Below, piece after piece: positions 43,675 through 51,945 of a stretch of DNA of 64,000 bases. The stretch is from Pantoea sp. AS-PWVM4 (GTDB lineage Bacteria > Pseudomonadota > Gammaproteobacteria > Enterobacterales > Enterobacteriaceae). The stretch is taken from positions 62,001-126,000 of the forward strand of contig NZ_ASZC01000015.1 of the NCBI RefSeq assembly GCF_000468095.1, read 5' to 3'. The stretch's first letter is position 1. Each line of letters begins with the position of its first letter. A program made the position numbers and the translations under genes. The notes beneath the pieces are model-generated. The model was not told where the DNA came from. It did not search any database and saw only the letters and a program-made list of their open reading frames with translations.

Positions 43675-44682
43675 TTACCGCGCCAGGTCATCAATCAACG
43701 TCTGATTAAACTTCTGTGGTTCTTCCATCTGCGGCGCATGCCCCATACCGGGGAATTCAATCAGGCGCGCGCCAGGGATCAGTTTCGCCACCTGTTTACC
43801 CAGCACATTGTAATGCCCCAACTGCGCTTTCACCGCTGGCGGTGCGATATCACTACCGATGGCGGTGGTGTCGGAGGTGCCGATCATCAGGGTGGTCGGC
43901 ACTTTCAAATCTTTAAATTCGTAGTACACCGGCTGGGTAAAAATCATGTCGTAGATCAGCGCTGAGTTCCAGGCGACCTTTTTATGCCCCGGACCGCTGT
44001 TTAACCCAGCCAACATATCCACCCATTTGTCATATTCCGGCTTCCACTGGCCGACGTAATAGGTTTGCTGCTCATACTTTTTGATACCGGCGGCGTTGAG
44101 TTTCAGCTCGCGTTGATACCACTGATCCACCGAACGCCAGGGCGCGCCTTTGGCTTTCCAGTCTTCCAGACCAATCGGGTTCACCAGCACCAGTTTTTGC
44201 GTCTGCTGTGGATACATCAGCGCATAGCGCGTAGCCAGCATGCCGCCGGTCGAGTGGCCGACAATCACCGCCTTATCGACACCCAGTTGCTGCAATAACT
44301 GATGGGTGTTCTGCGCCAGTTGCTGGAAGGTGTATTGATAATTCGCGGGCTTGCTGGAACTACAGAAACCAATCTGGTCCGGTGCCACCACGCGATAGCC
44401 CTGCTGGCTCAGTGCCTTGATGGTGTCTTCCCAGGTGGCACCGCAGAAGTTTTTGCCGTGCATCAGCACCACCGTCTGCCCATTGGCATGCTGCGCGGGC
44501 TGCACATCCATATACCCCATGCTGAGCGTCTGCTGCTGGGAGGCGAAGTTAAAGTGCTGCAACGGATAAGGGTACTGGAATCCTTCCAGTTGTTCTCCAT
44601 AGACGTTGGCGGCAAACGCTGATGCGCTGCTCATCAGCATCAGCGAAGAGATCAATAACTTCACGGGAAAACGTAACGCCAT
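43675..44682 (-). CDS. Exported alpha/beta hydrolase
   Basis: 335 aa from the ATG at 44682, with AGGAG nine bases upstream. A signal peptide with a likely cut after SASAFAA predicts a periplasmic or secreted protein. The nucleophile is Ser144 in VGHSTGGMLA, the oxyanion segment is LMHGKNFCGATW and the late GMGHAPQMEEP supplies the His. The substrate is unknown; the family includes haloperoxidase-like and esterase members. It is convergent with the diguanylate cyclase and divergent from a small AraC gene across 328 bp. Confidence 0.85.
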   Translation of the reverse strand: MALRFPVKLLISSLMLMSSASAFAANVYGEQLEGFQYPYPLQHFNFASQQQTLSMGYMDVQPAQHANGQTVVLMHGKNFCGATWEDTIKALSQQGYRVVAPDQIGFCSSSKPANYQYTFQQLAQNTHQLLQQLGVDKAVIVGHSTGGMLATRYALMYPQQTQKLVLVNPIGLEDWKAKGAPWRSVDQWYQRELKLNAAGIKKYEQQTYYVGQWKPEYDKWVDMLAGLNSGPGHKKVAWNSALIYDMIFTQPVYYEFKDLKVPTTLMIGTSDTTAIGSDIAPPAVKAQLGHYNVLGKQVAKLIPGARLIEFPGMGHAPQMEEPQKFNQTLIDDLAR

Positions 44683-45010
44683 CAGGACATCTCCTGTCAG
44701 ATCAAAAGATCGAGTGTGGCATGTTACGCGTATCGCTGTATTGATGGGCCGTGCCATCAGTAAATTTCCCTGATGTATGGCAACCGATGTGGCGCAAAAA
44801 ATCAGGTTATGGGATTTACGTTAACTAATTAGGGTTAAATCAGGATATTCCCTCAACAAATAAACAACATATAACGGTCAAATCTCACGAGTTGCGAGAA
44901 TAGTCTGATAGCAGAAAAATAAACCTCAACTTCCTGATAAAACTTTACGTAACAAGGCACACGGAAAGATAAGTTAAATTACACTGTGCGCACTGACCTG
45001 GAGGTGCTAT
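44683..45010. other. AT-rich intergenic region between the exported hydrolase and the small AraC gene
   Basis: No reading frame is supported. A TACACT -10 candidate at 44980-44985 and a strong ribosome site GGAGG just before the AraC start can be seen. No clear -35 or regulator box was found, and a mar/sox box was sought without success. Confidence 0.5.
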
Positions 45011-45505
45011 ATGCAAGAGAGAAAATACAATGAAGGTGTCATTCTCGCCGTAACTGAATGGATTGTTGAAAACTTAGATCAGCGTTTAAGCATTGATGAT
45101 ATTGCGCAAAAATCTGGTTATTCAAAATGGTATTTGCAGAAACTTTTCGCCCGTTGCCATAATGAAACCCTGGCACGTTTTATTCGCAAAAAGAAACTGG
45201 CCGCCAGCGTTGTCGAGCTGAAAAACAGCGAAGCAACGATTATCAGCCTGGCCGTAAAATACCATTTTGAAAGCCAGCAATCTTTTACCCGTTCATTTAA
45301 ACAAATGATGGGTTGTACCCCGCTTGCATGTCGTAAAAAACAATTAAGCGGCGAACGGCAACAGCAACTGACAGAATGTGAAGATCCTTGCGTCTTGTGT
45401 CGCCTGGAATCTGTCGCCAACAGCAAAGAGATGCCAGAGATTCTGCCACCACCGATGCGGTCGGGTCAGTTTCCGGTGCGCCGAATTGACTGTGTGATGC
45501 AATGA
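45011..45505 (+). CDS. Small AraC-family regulator (MarA/SoxS-like) with a cysteine-containing tail
   Basis: 164 aa. Residues about 8-108 are the twin helix-turn-helix domain of MarA/SoxS/RamA proteins (LSIDDIAQKSGYSKWYLQKL, FESQQSFTRSFKQMMGCTPL). The extra C-terminal 55 residues hold CEDPCVLC (Cys123, 127, 130) and a final Cys161, which MarA, SoxS and RamA lack. The cysteines could bind metal or sense redox state; this is inference. TGGAGGT precedes the start. The gene ends in a terminator whose stem resembles the REP core. Confidence 0.85.
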   Translation: MQERKYNEGVILAVTEWIVENLDQRLSIDDIAQKSGYSKWYLQKLFARCHNETLARFIRKKKLAASVVELKNSEATIISLAVKYHFESQQSFTRSFKQMMGCTPLACRKKQLSGERQQQLTECEDPCVLCRLESVANSKEMPEILPPPMRSGQFPVRRIDCVMQ

Positions 45506-45509
45506 GACA

Positions 45510-45533
45510 AAGCGCGATAATCGCGCTTTTTTT
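45510..45533 (+). terminator. Intrinsic terminator after the small AraC gene (REP-core-like stem)
   Basis: AGCGCGA/TCGCGCT with a TAA loop is followed by seven T. The stem GCGCGATAATCGCGC differs from the REP core only by a shorter loop. Confidence 0.88.
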
Positions 45534-45549
45534 ATCGTGTCTTTCAGGC

Positions 45550-45576
45550 AAAAAAAAGCCCCTTTCGGGGCTTTTC
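45550..45576 (-). terminator. Intrinsic terminator after the DUF1471 gene
   Basis: On the minus strand, AAAAGCCCC-GAAA-GGGGCTTTT is followed by further T residues. A-run and T-run on both sides make it potentially bidirectional. Confidence 0.9.
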
Positions 45577-45579
45577 GCA

Positions 45580-45852
45580 TTATTTGTAGACCTGGGCTAC
45601 CGCGTCAAAATTATTTCCGTGTTGGCGTGCAGCCTCGACCACATAATATTTTCCGCCTTTCTCATCGGCCATCTCTGACAGACGTTGATGCAGATCCATC
45701 GGCGAACTAATGGCACCGCCAGTATCGGATACGCTAATATTTCCCAGCGACTCAAGTTTAAAGTGTTCCGCTTCCTGCGCAGAAATATTATTGGCGGCCA
45801 TAACCGGTACGCTCGCACCAAGCAGCAACGCAGACAGAATATATTTTTTCAT
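45580..45852 (-). CDS. DUF1471 (YhcN/BhsA/McbA-like) periplasmic protein
   Basis: 90 aa. A signal peptide (MKKYILSALLLGASVPVMAA) is followed by the compact DUF1471 domain: LESLGNISVSDTGGAISSP and a C-terminal KYYVVEAARQHGNNFDAVAQ. Relatives respond to stress, acid or copper and influence biofilm formation. The exact paralogue cannot be named. It has its own terminator. Confidence 0.88.
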   Translation of the reverse strand: MKKYILSALLLGASVPVMAANNISAQEAEHFKLESLGNISVSDTGGAISSPMDLHQRLSEMADEKGGKYYVVEAARQHGNNFDAVAQVYK

Positions 45853-45975
45853 CAGCTCGTCCTCTTCAATTGTCGTGGTAATTTTCTATGGCTATTGTCC
45901 AATTAATCGCCACCCGACATTGATCTTTTTGAGCACTTATTATTCGTAGCTAAATGATTTATCGCGCCAAACCAT

Positions 45976-46326
45976 TTAGCCCTGTAATTCCTGACCCGGT
46001 AATAATTTTTCCGACATCAAACGGCGGCATTGGGTACGGTCCTGATGGGCTTGCTGTTGCAGTTCAGGCGACAAGCCTTGCCACACCATTTGCAGATGCT
46101 CACCGAGACCGCGCTGGAAGTGAATTTTTTGCAACGCATAGTCTGAATTGCTGCCTTCAATAATCTGCTGCATATCCTGCACCGAATTACTGCGCCCATC
46201 ATGGGTTAAGGTACAAAACATGGCGATGTAATACGCTTTGTCCTCATCACTGTAATGCGGCGTAAACCACCAGACCAAAGCGCTGATGATGATCAGCAAC
46301 GGCAGGATAAATTTCAGTTTTAACAT
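45976..46326 (-). CDS. Hypothetical membrane-anchored protein
   Basis: 116 aa from the ATG at 46326 (MLKLKFILPLLII); a TTG at 46341 is an alternative, and neither has a good ribosome site. A single N-terminal hydrophobic helix (about 4-21) precedes a soluble domain with FCTLTHDGRSNSVQDMQQII and a second Cys in DRTQCRRLM, which might form a periplasmic disulfide. I do not recognise the family. It lies downstream of rcnA beyond a strong terminator, so it is probably expressed separately. Confidence 0.6.
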   Translation of the reverse strand: MLKLKFILPLLIIISALVWWFTPHYSDEDKAYYIAMFCTLTHDGRSNSVQDMQQIIEGSNSDYALQKIHFQRGLGEHLQMVWQGLSPELQQQAHQDRTQCRRLMSEKLLPGQELQG

Positions 46327-46343
46327 GGGGAAAATAACCAAAT

Positions 46344-46382
46344 GGAAAAAAACGCCGCGATGTTAACAGATTCGCGGCGTTG
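46344..46382 (-). terminator. Intrinsic terminator after rcnA
   Basis: AACGCCGCGA pairs with TCGCGGCGTT across an 11-nt loop. On the minus strand the stem is followed by seven T. It lies just after the rcnA stop codon. Confidence 0.9.
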
Positions 46383-46386
46383 CGGT

Positions 46387-47463
46387 TTAGTGCAGGATGC
46401 CACTTAGCCCGTGATAACCCATATAAAGTGCCACCAGCGCGATCAGGGTGCCGGAGAACCAGGGCGCACGGCGTGCCAGCGTATCCAACCCCTGCCAGCG
46501 CTGGGTGGCTTTTTGTACGCTTAACGCGGCAGCGGCCCCCACCCCTACCAGCGTCAGTGCCAGGCCAATGCTGAAGCACAGCACCAGCGCAGCGCCAAGG
46601 CTGAAGGCTTTCACCTGAATGCACAGCAACAGTACCGTGATGGCCGCCGGACAGGGGATCAGGCCGCCGGTTAAACCAAACAGGATGATCTGCCCGTTGG
46701 TCACTTCACGGCTGGCAAAACGCTTTTTGATATCGCTGGCATGGGCACGCTCATGCGCATCCTGAAAACTGCCATCATGCTCGCCAGGTGCGCGCTGGAC
46801 CTCCCCCTGCTGCCAGGCCACATCGTAATCATGGGAATGACCAGCATGACCGAGTGACAGACGCGCATTGAAGGTATGCGGTTGTGGCACCGCCAGTGTC
46901 GATTGCAGGACACCGTCCTGTGCGGCGAAGGTAAAGATTTGCGAGAACCCCATTCCGCGCCGGGTCGCAACGCTAACCTGACCGGGCTGCCATGCCGCGC
47001 CATCCAGAGTACGCAGTTGCCAGTGACCCTGATGCAGCGCCAGTTCAATATGGCCGTGCCCGGTGTCGATCACCTGCGCATCTGCCCGCTGCTCGTGCTG
47101 ATGTTTCTTGCGCTGCTGCTCGCTTTGCCAGGTACGCCAAATCATCCAAAGCGCGGTTGCCAGAATGATAATGGCGGAGATCAGTTGGAACCAGGGTTCG
47201 GCAGTATCGGCCGTCAGCTTGCGGCTGACATACATCCCCCCTAACGCGACCAGCCAGACAATCAAGGTATGCGACAGGGTTGCCGCCAGCCCCAGCATCA
47301 CTGCCTGCTTAACCGTGCCGCGAATCGCCACGATAAACGCCGCCATCATGGTTTTTGAATGTCCCGGCTCCAGGCCGTGTAATGCCCCCAGCAAAATTGC
47401 ACTGGGGATAAACAGCCAGGCGCTGGAGGTGCCCTGGCTGATCAGGGCGGCAAAATCAGTCAT
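46387..47463 (-). CDS. rcnA: Nickel/cobalt efflux protein RcnA with an enlarged cytoplasmic loop
   Basis: 358 aa from the ATG at 47463 (MTDFAALISQG). The first 112 residues (PSAILLGALHGLEPGHSKTM, TLSHTLIVWLVALGG) and the last 125 (FGLTGGLIPCPAAITVLLLC in part) match E. coli RcnA, which exports Ni(II) and Co(II). E. coli RcnA has 274 residues; here the central His-rich loop is replaced by a segment of about 118 residues (about 116-232) with scattered His (GHGHIELALHQGHW, LGHAGHSHDYD) and a beta-strand-like pattern. It is divergent from rcnR with an operator between. Confidence 0.93.
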   Translation of the reverse strand: MTDFAALISQGTSSAWLFIPSAILLGALHGLEPGHSKTMMAAFIVAIRGTVKQAVMLGLAATLSHTLIVWLVALGGMYVSRKLTADTAEPWFQLISAIIILATALWMIWRTWQSEQQRKKHQHEQRADAQVIDTGHGHIELALHQGHWQLRTLDGAAWQPGQVSVATRRGMGFSQIFTFAAQDGVLQSTLAVPQPHTFNARLSLGHAGHSHDYDVAWQQGEVQRAPGEHDGSFQDAHERAHASDIKKRFASREVTNGQIILFGLTGGLIPCPAAITVLLLCIQVKAFSLGAALVLCFSIGLALTLVGVGAAAALSVQKATQRWQGLDTLARRAPWFSGTLIALVALYMGYHGLSGILH

Positions 47464-47515
47464 ATTTTCTCTCATTGTCACGGTGTGGCAGATGCAATTG
47501 TCTGACACTGCGAAT

Positions 47516-47537
47516 ATACTATACCCCACTATAGTAT
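47516..47537. promoter_or_regulatory. RcnR operator candidate
   Basis: Perfect 8-bp inverted arms ATACTATA (47516-47523) and TATAGTAT (47530-47537) flank CCCCAC. A C-tract (G-tract on the other strand) framed by TACT/AGTA is the hallmark of RcnR/CsoR-family operators. It lies in the 94 bp between the divergent rcnA and rcnR starts, placed to control both. Confidence 0.82.
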
Positions 47538-47557
47538 TGATCAACGGATGTCACGCC

Positions 47558-47833
47558 ATGTCTCATACCCTGAAAGACCAAAAGAAATTGCTGGCGCGCG
47601 TACGCCGCATCAAAGGCCAGACCGAATCACTGGAAAAAGCGCTGGTGGGCGGGGAAGAGTGTCTGAAGGTGTTGCAGCAGGTCGCAGCGGTGCGGGGGGC
47701 GATTAACGGATTAATGAGTGAGTTGCTGGAAGGACATATTCGCGAGCACCTGATGAACCCACACGCCAGCGAGCAAGAGCGCAACGCCGATATGGAACAG
47801 ATTATTACGGTGGTGCGCAGTTATATGAAGTAA
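47558..47833 (+). CDS. rcnR: Ni/Co-responsive repressor RcnR
   Basis: 91 aa, all-helical CsoR/RcnR family. The nickel-ligand set of RcnR is complete: His3 (MSHT), Cys35 (GEECLKV), His60 and His64 (EGHIREHL). FrmR, the closest alternative, lacks this combination. The apo-protein represses; binding of Ni(II) or Co(II) releases the DNA and induces rcnA. It is divergent from rcnA. The ATG at 47558 starts in the family-typical position. Confidence 0.93.
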   Translation: MSHTLKDQKKLLARVRRIKGQTESLEKALVGGEECLKVLQQVAAVRGAINGLMSELLEGHIREHLMNPHASEQERNADMEQIITVVRSYMK

Positions 47834-47840
47834 CAACATC

Positions 47841-47886
47841 GCGCGATAAATAGGTGTGGATTACGTAGCGGCGCGATTTATCGCGC
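47841..47886. repeat. REP unit with a truncated inverted partner
   Basis: A complete forward unit (47865-47886, GTAGCG head and core GCGCGATTTATCGCGC) is preceded by GCGCGATAAATAG (47841-47853), which looks like the start of an inverted unit whose right half has been lost. It lies between rcnR and the convergent oxidoreductase. Confidence 0.85.
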
Positions 47887-47894
47887 CTTTTTCC

Positions 47895-49187
47895 TCAAAA
47901 TCGCTCAAACCGATACGGCGTGGGGTCGATCAGCGGCGTATGACCGGAGACCAGATCGGCCGCCAGCTGCCCGGCTGCCGGTGACGTACCGAAACCGTGA
48001 CCGGAAAAACCGGTCGCCAGCGTCAGACCCGGCAAGCTGGCAACCGGGCCGATGACCGGGTTCGAATCGGGCGTCACATCAATCACCCCAGCCCAGGCCT
48101 GCGCCAGCTCGGCTTGTTCAAACACCGGCCAGGCCGCACGCAGATTACGCATCGCCTCCTGATTGAGCGCCGGGTTAGCCGCCGGATCGAGCGTACGAAC
48201 ACGTTCGAACGGCGAACGTCGATCGCCACGCCAGCGTCGAGCCAGCGCCAGGTCTTTAACAAAATAGCGGCCAAGCGAGATACGCAGATTGTCCCGCGCA
48301 TGACGCAATTGGGGTAAATAGCGCGTCCCCAGCAGCAGATGGTCGAGGGTCAGCGGCGCATCCAACGCGCCACGCTGAGTAATAACAAATCCACCATCCT
48401 GGTGTTTGCGGAACGAGAAATCCGGCGCACCCACGGCGATATGGGTTGGCCCCTCCATCGGTTTAGTGCGCATCACCGAACAGATCAATGGCAGTGTCGG
48501 CAGCGCAATACCCTGGTTGCCAAGGAAACGCCGCGACCAGGCTCCCGCCGCCAGCAGCACCTGGTCACAGCGAATTTCGCCACGTTCGGTAATCACCCCG
48601 CTAACCTTGCCGTCGCTGGTTTCCAGCGTACGCACCGCGCACTGCTCAGCAATGATCGCCCCGCGCGCGATAGCCGCTTTCGCAATCGCGCTGGCAGCGA
48701 GCGTCGGTTCTGCCCGACCATCGGAGGCGGTGAAAATCCCCCCCGCCCAATGACCCTGCCCTCCCGGCACCCGTTGTGCAATCTCCGCTTTGCTCAGCAA
48801 TTGCGTATCCAGCGCCAGCGGCGCTACCGCCTTAAACCAGCCTTCATGCAGCGCCATCTGGGCTTCATTGCGGGCGATAAACATAATGCCCGCCTGACGA
48901 TATCCCACATCGCTGCCAACACGCGCCGCCATGCCCGCCCACAGACGATCGGCGGCCTGCGCCAGTGGAATATCATCGGCAGCACGGCTGGTTTTACGAA
49001 TCCAGCCCAGATTACGCGATGACTGCTCGCCCGCGATGCGGCCTTTTTCCAGCACCACCACCGGGATGTTGCGCTCCGCCAGCGTTAGCGCGGCGGTTAA
49101 ACCGACAATGCCGCCGCCAATAATCACCACCGTGGTGGCGGAGGGGAAAGCGGCAGAGGTGGTAACGGGGGTAATTTGCGGTGACAT
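47895..49187 (-). CDS. FAD-dependent amine/amino-acid oxidoreductase (DAO family)
   Basis: 430 aa from the ATG at 49187, with AGGAGG upstream. The FAD site VVIIGGGIVGLTAALTLAER is at residues about 20-39. The C-terminal GVIDVTPDSNPVIGP and ATGFSGHGFGTSPAAGQLAA are typical of DadA/glycine-oxidase-like enzymes. It should oxidise an amine or amino acid to an imine. The two genes upstream encode an imine deaminase (RidA) and an ornithine-cyclodeaminase-like protein, making one catabolic operon. The substrate is not evident. Confidence 0.88.
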   Translation of the reverse strand: MSPQITPVTTSAAFPSATTVVIIGGGIVGLTAALTLAERNIPVVVLEKGRIAGEQSSRNLGWIRKTSRAADDIPLAQAADRLWAGMAARVGSDVGYRQAGIMFIARNEAQMALHEGWFKAVAPLALDTQLLSKAEIAQRVPGGQGHWAGGIFTASDGRAEPTLAASAIAKAAIARGAIIAEQCAVRTLETSDGKVSGVITERGEIRCDQVLLAAGAWSRRFLGNQGIALPTLPLICSVMRTKPMEGPTHIAVGAPDFSFRKHQDGGFVITQRGALDAPLTLDHLLLGTRYLPQLRHARDNLRISLGRYFVKDLALARRWRGDRRSPFERVRTLDPAANPALNQEAMRNLRAAWPVFEQAELAQAWAGVIDVTPDSNPVIGPVASLPGLTLATGFSGHGFGTSPAAGQLAADLVSGHTPLIDPTPYRFERF

Positions 49188-49207
49188 AACGCGCCTCCTG
49201 TGATGCC

Positions 49208-49630
49208 TTACAGCGCCACGGTGATTTCCTGTACTGCGGCCTGACCGGCCCCACGGTATGCCGTAACCTCCAGCTCCACCTTGTAAACCGTGGAACCCAG
49301 CGGCGGGCAAGTCACGGTGGTGGCCGGGTTGATGCCACGAAACTTCTCGCCGATGATGGCCATTACCGTCGGCACATCGTCCGGTTCCTGAATAAACACC
49401 CGCGAGAACACCACATCCTTGAGCGAGGCATCAATCGCCGCCAGCGCCGCTTCGATATTGGCAAACACCTGCAAGGTTTGCTCCGTGACATCGGCCGGAA
49501 TCTCCTTGCTGACCGGGTTGCGGCCTGCGGTATTGGAGACATAAATCCAGTTATCCACCGCGACAATGCGTGAATAACTGCCCATCTCTTCAAATTTTGA
49601 ACCGGTTTTTACTTTAATAATCTGCGTCAT
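49208..49630 (-). CDS. RidA-family (reactive imine deaminase) protein
   Basis: 140 aa from the ATG at 49630 (MTQIIKVKTGSKFEEMGS). The YjgF/RidA fold is shown by YVSNTAGRNP, QTLQVFANIEAALAAID, FSRVFIQEPDD and the C-terminal YKVELEVTAYRG. RidA proteins hydrolyse enamine/imine intermediates. Some subfamilies lack the catalytic Arg, and I cannot assign its position with certainty here. It lies between the FAD oxidase (20 bp) and the cyclodeaminase-like gene (14 bp). Confidence 0.88.
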   Translation of the reverse strand: MTQIIKVKTGSKFEEMGSYSRIVAVDNWIYVSNTAGRNPVSKEIPADVTEQTLQVFANIEAALAAIDASLKDVVFSRVFIQEPDDVPTVMAIIGEKFRGINPATTVTCPPLGSTVYKVELEVTAYRGAGQAAVQEITVAL

Positions 49631-49644
49631 GCTGGTTTCCTTGG

Positions 49645-50784
49645 TTAGCTGAGTACCGGGGTTTCCCACAGGTTTAATTTCACGCCGATGCCTTTTGCGA
49701 TCGCGTTGCGATACACCACCGTGCCCCAGGCAACGTCTTCCACCGGCATACCACCGACGGACATGATGATGATCTCTTCATCGTTTTGGCGGCCAGGTGC
49801 ATCACCGGCAACGATTTTGCCGATATCTTCCAGTTGCTCCGCCGCCAGCTTGCCCTCGGCGATCATGTCCATAAAACGCACGCCGATAACCGGAATGGTT
49901 TTATGGGCAGGTTTCGGCACCTCCTCGAACCACGCCTGATACAGGCCGGTGTTATCCAGCACTTTGCGCACATCGGGTTGCTCCATCCCGGCGTCGATGT
50001 TGCACAGCGCAGGCATGGCAAGAAACGCCCCTGGCTTTACCCACTCGCGTTTGACCAGTGGATAGCTGTCCGGGTCGCCCACCTCGCCGGAACTGCAATA
50101 GGTCACGATGTCGGAGTCACGCACCACCGCTTCGAGGGTATCGACGATTTCAATATGTTTGATTTGCGGATACGTCTCCTGCACCCAGGTGAGGAAGTTA
50201 TCGAGGCTACGCTGCCCACGCCCCTTCACTTTGATGGTGTCGATCAGCGGGCACACCGCGATAAACGCGGCGACGGCGGTTTTACCCATCACCCCGGGTC
50301 CCAGCAGGCCAATTACGCGGGAATCCTTGCGTGCCAGATGGCGCGCGCCCACGCCGGGTACTGCGCCGGTGCGATACGCCGACAACAGGTTCGCTGACAT
50401 ATGCGCCAGCGGAGCACCGGTATCCGCATCGTTAAGGGTGAACATCAGAATCGAGCGCGGCAGTCCTTTTTCGCGGTTGGAGATATTCGAGCCATACCAT
50501 TTCACTCCGGCGGTACAGAAGCTGCCGCCGAGATAGGCGGGCATCGCCATTAAACGTCGGTCAGCCGTGGGCTTCGGCATCGTGGGAAAGGGTGAGTTTT
50601 CCGGGAAGGTCACCATCGCGCCGTGCGAATCGTTATTGGCCCCGGCCATGCGGTAGTCGCCTTGATACAGCAGGCCAAACATCTCCTCCATGGTATCGAC
50701 ACAGGCAGGCATGTCGGTGACGCCTGCGCGGATCATGTCCTGCTCCGACAGGTAGATAAAATCAATCCGGGTTGAATCTGTCAT
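49645..50784 (-). CDS. Ornithine cyclodeaminase/mu-crystallin family protein
   Basis: 379 aa from the ATG at 50784, preceded by AAGGGG. The NAD(P)-binding motif VIGLLGPGVMGKTAV and the conserved KWYGSNISN, SANLLSAYRTGAVPG pattern define the family, which includes ornithine cyclodeaminase, ketimine reductases and alanine dehydrogenase. Close homologues are catalogued, as I recall, as 'tyramine oxidase subunit B', which would fit the neighbouring FAD oxidase; I cannot verify that here. It is the first gene of the three-gene operon. Confidence 0.85.
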   Translation of the reverse strand: MTDSTRIDFIYLSEQDMIRAGVTDMPACVDTMEEMFGLLYQGDYRMAGANNDSHGAMVTFPENSPFPTMPKPTADRRLMAMPAYLGGSFCTAGVKWYGSNISNREKGLPRSILMFTLNDADTGAPLAHMSANLLSAYRTGAVPGVGARHLARKDSRVIGLLGPGVMGKTAVAAFIAVCPLIDTIKVKGRGQRSLDNFLTWVQETYPQIKHIEIVDTLEAVVRDSDIVTYCSSGEVGDPDSYPLVKREWVKPGAFLAMPALCNIDAGMEQPDVRKVLDNTGLYQAWFEEVPKPAHKTIPVIGVRFMDMIAEGKLAAEQLEDIGKIVAGDAPGRQNDEEIIIMSVGGMPVEDVAWGTVVYRNAIAKGIGVKLNLWETPVLS

Positions 50785-50962
50785 GGCTAACCCCTTTTCA
50801 GTCTTCGTTCGTATTCCCGCCAGCGCAGTGCGTCTGGCGTGCAGGTGGATGCCTTTAGGAATACGTGACTGGATTCGGGCTGTATTGAATATTTGCGACA
50901 TCCGCGTGGCACAGCGCTTGCATGATCCCGCTATCCCTGTTCAGCCTGTAGCGGAGCGCGCG

Positions 50963-51796
50963 ATGTCTGAGAATTCCCTTTATCGTCATGGCGGCAGCTT
51001 TCACCCGGAACAGCCGTTTTTCGTGCTGAATGCCGCGCAACATTACTCCGTGATCGCCTCAGAAAACCCGGCGATTTCACACTTTTACAGCTTTGATGTC
51101 GCGCAATCGGCAGGCATGACGCTGGCGATTCCCGATGGCTGCGTCGATATCGTGTTTGATTGCGATGCGCTCAACCCGAAAGGGCGCGTGTGCGGCACCA
51201 CGCTGGAAGCACGCGGCGCCGACATGCTGCACAACCATCATTATTTTGGCGTGCGGTTCGCGCCAGGCGTTATCCCCGATTTTCTTGATGTGATGGCAGA
51301 GGAGATCCCCGACCATGAATTCAGCTTTCTTGATGTGGTACCTGATGCCCGACTGGCGTTTGAACAAATTGTGCAAAGCCACAGCTTTTCACAGCAAATT
51401 TCGTTATTTAACGCCCACTTCACGCCACGGCTGGTGCGCAAAGCCTCATCGGTAACCGCCTTTATCATCCACGCGATGCGCCAGCAAAAAGGCAATATTC
51501 GCGTCGATCAACTGGAAGCCCTGACCGGTTATACCTGCCGCACCATTCAGCGGCAGTTCCGCCAGGATACCGGTTTGTCGCCCAAAGCCTTCAGCCGCAT
51601 TCTGCGCTGCCAGTCGGCGCTAACCAGCATCCATGCGCAGGGTAATATTTCCTTTAGCGATCTGGCGTTTAACCTCGGATTCAGCGACCAGTCCCACTTC
51701 CTGCGTGAATTTAAGAAGTTCGTCAGCACCACGCCCTGCGACTATCAACGCCGGATTGCCCACGACGCGTTGTTCCATCGCTTGCGCTATCACTGA
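50963..51796 (+). CDS. AraC-family transcriptional regulator
   Basis: 277 aa from the ATG at 50963 with GGAG seven bases upstream; the frame is open to 50783 but the upstream part overlaps the divergent gene start. The N-terminal sensing domain (residues about 10-165, IPDGCVDIVFDCDA, HYFGVRFAPG) is of the DUF6597-like kind. The C-terminal twin helix-turn-helix (about 175-268) has LTGYTCRTIQRQFRQDTGLS and FNLGFSDQSHFLREFKK. It lies between the oxidase operon and the APC permease and probably controls both. Confidence 0.88.
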   Translation: MSENSLYRHGGSFHPEQPFFVLNAAQHYSVIASENPAISHFYSFDVAQSAGMTLAIPDGCVDIVFDCDALNPKGRVCGTTLEARGADMLHNHHYFGVRFAPGVIPDFLDVMAEEIPDHEFSFLDVVPDARLAFEQIVQSHSFSQQISLFNAHFTPRLVRKASSVTAFIIHAMRQQKGNIRVDQLEALTGYTCRTIQRQFRQDTGLSPKAFSRILRCQSALTSIHAQGNISFSDLAFNLGFSDQSHFLREFKKFVSTTPCDYQRRIAHDALFHRLRYH

Positions 51797-51945
51797 GCAC
51801 TAAAACGGTGCAACTCTGCACCGTTGCTCTGTCCGATTTTTTCTATCCGTCATCGTCATCGCTGAGAAATGATGCAGCGAAGTTACCTGCTTCAGGCGAC
51901 GCAGATCGCCTGAGAAATTTCACTCTCTCCATAGAGGCGCTGGCG

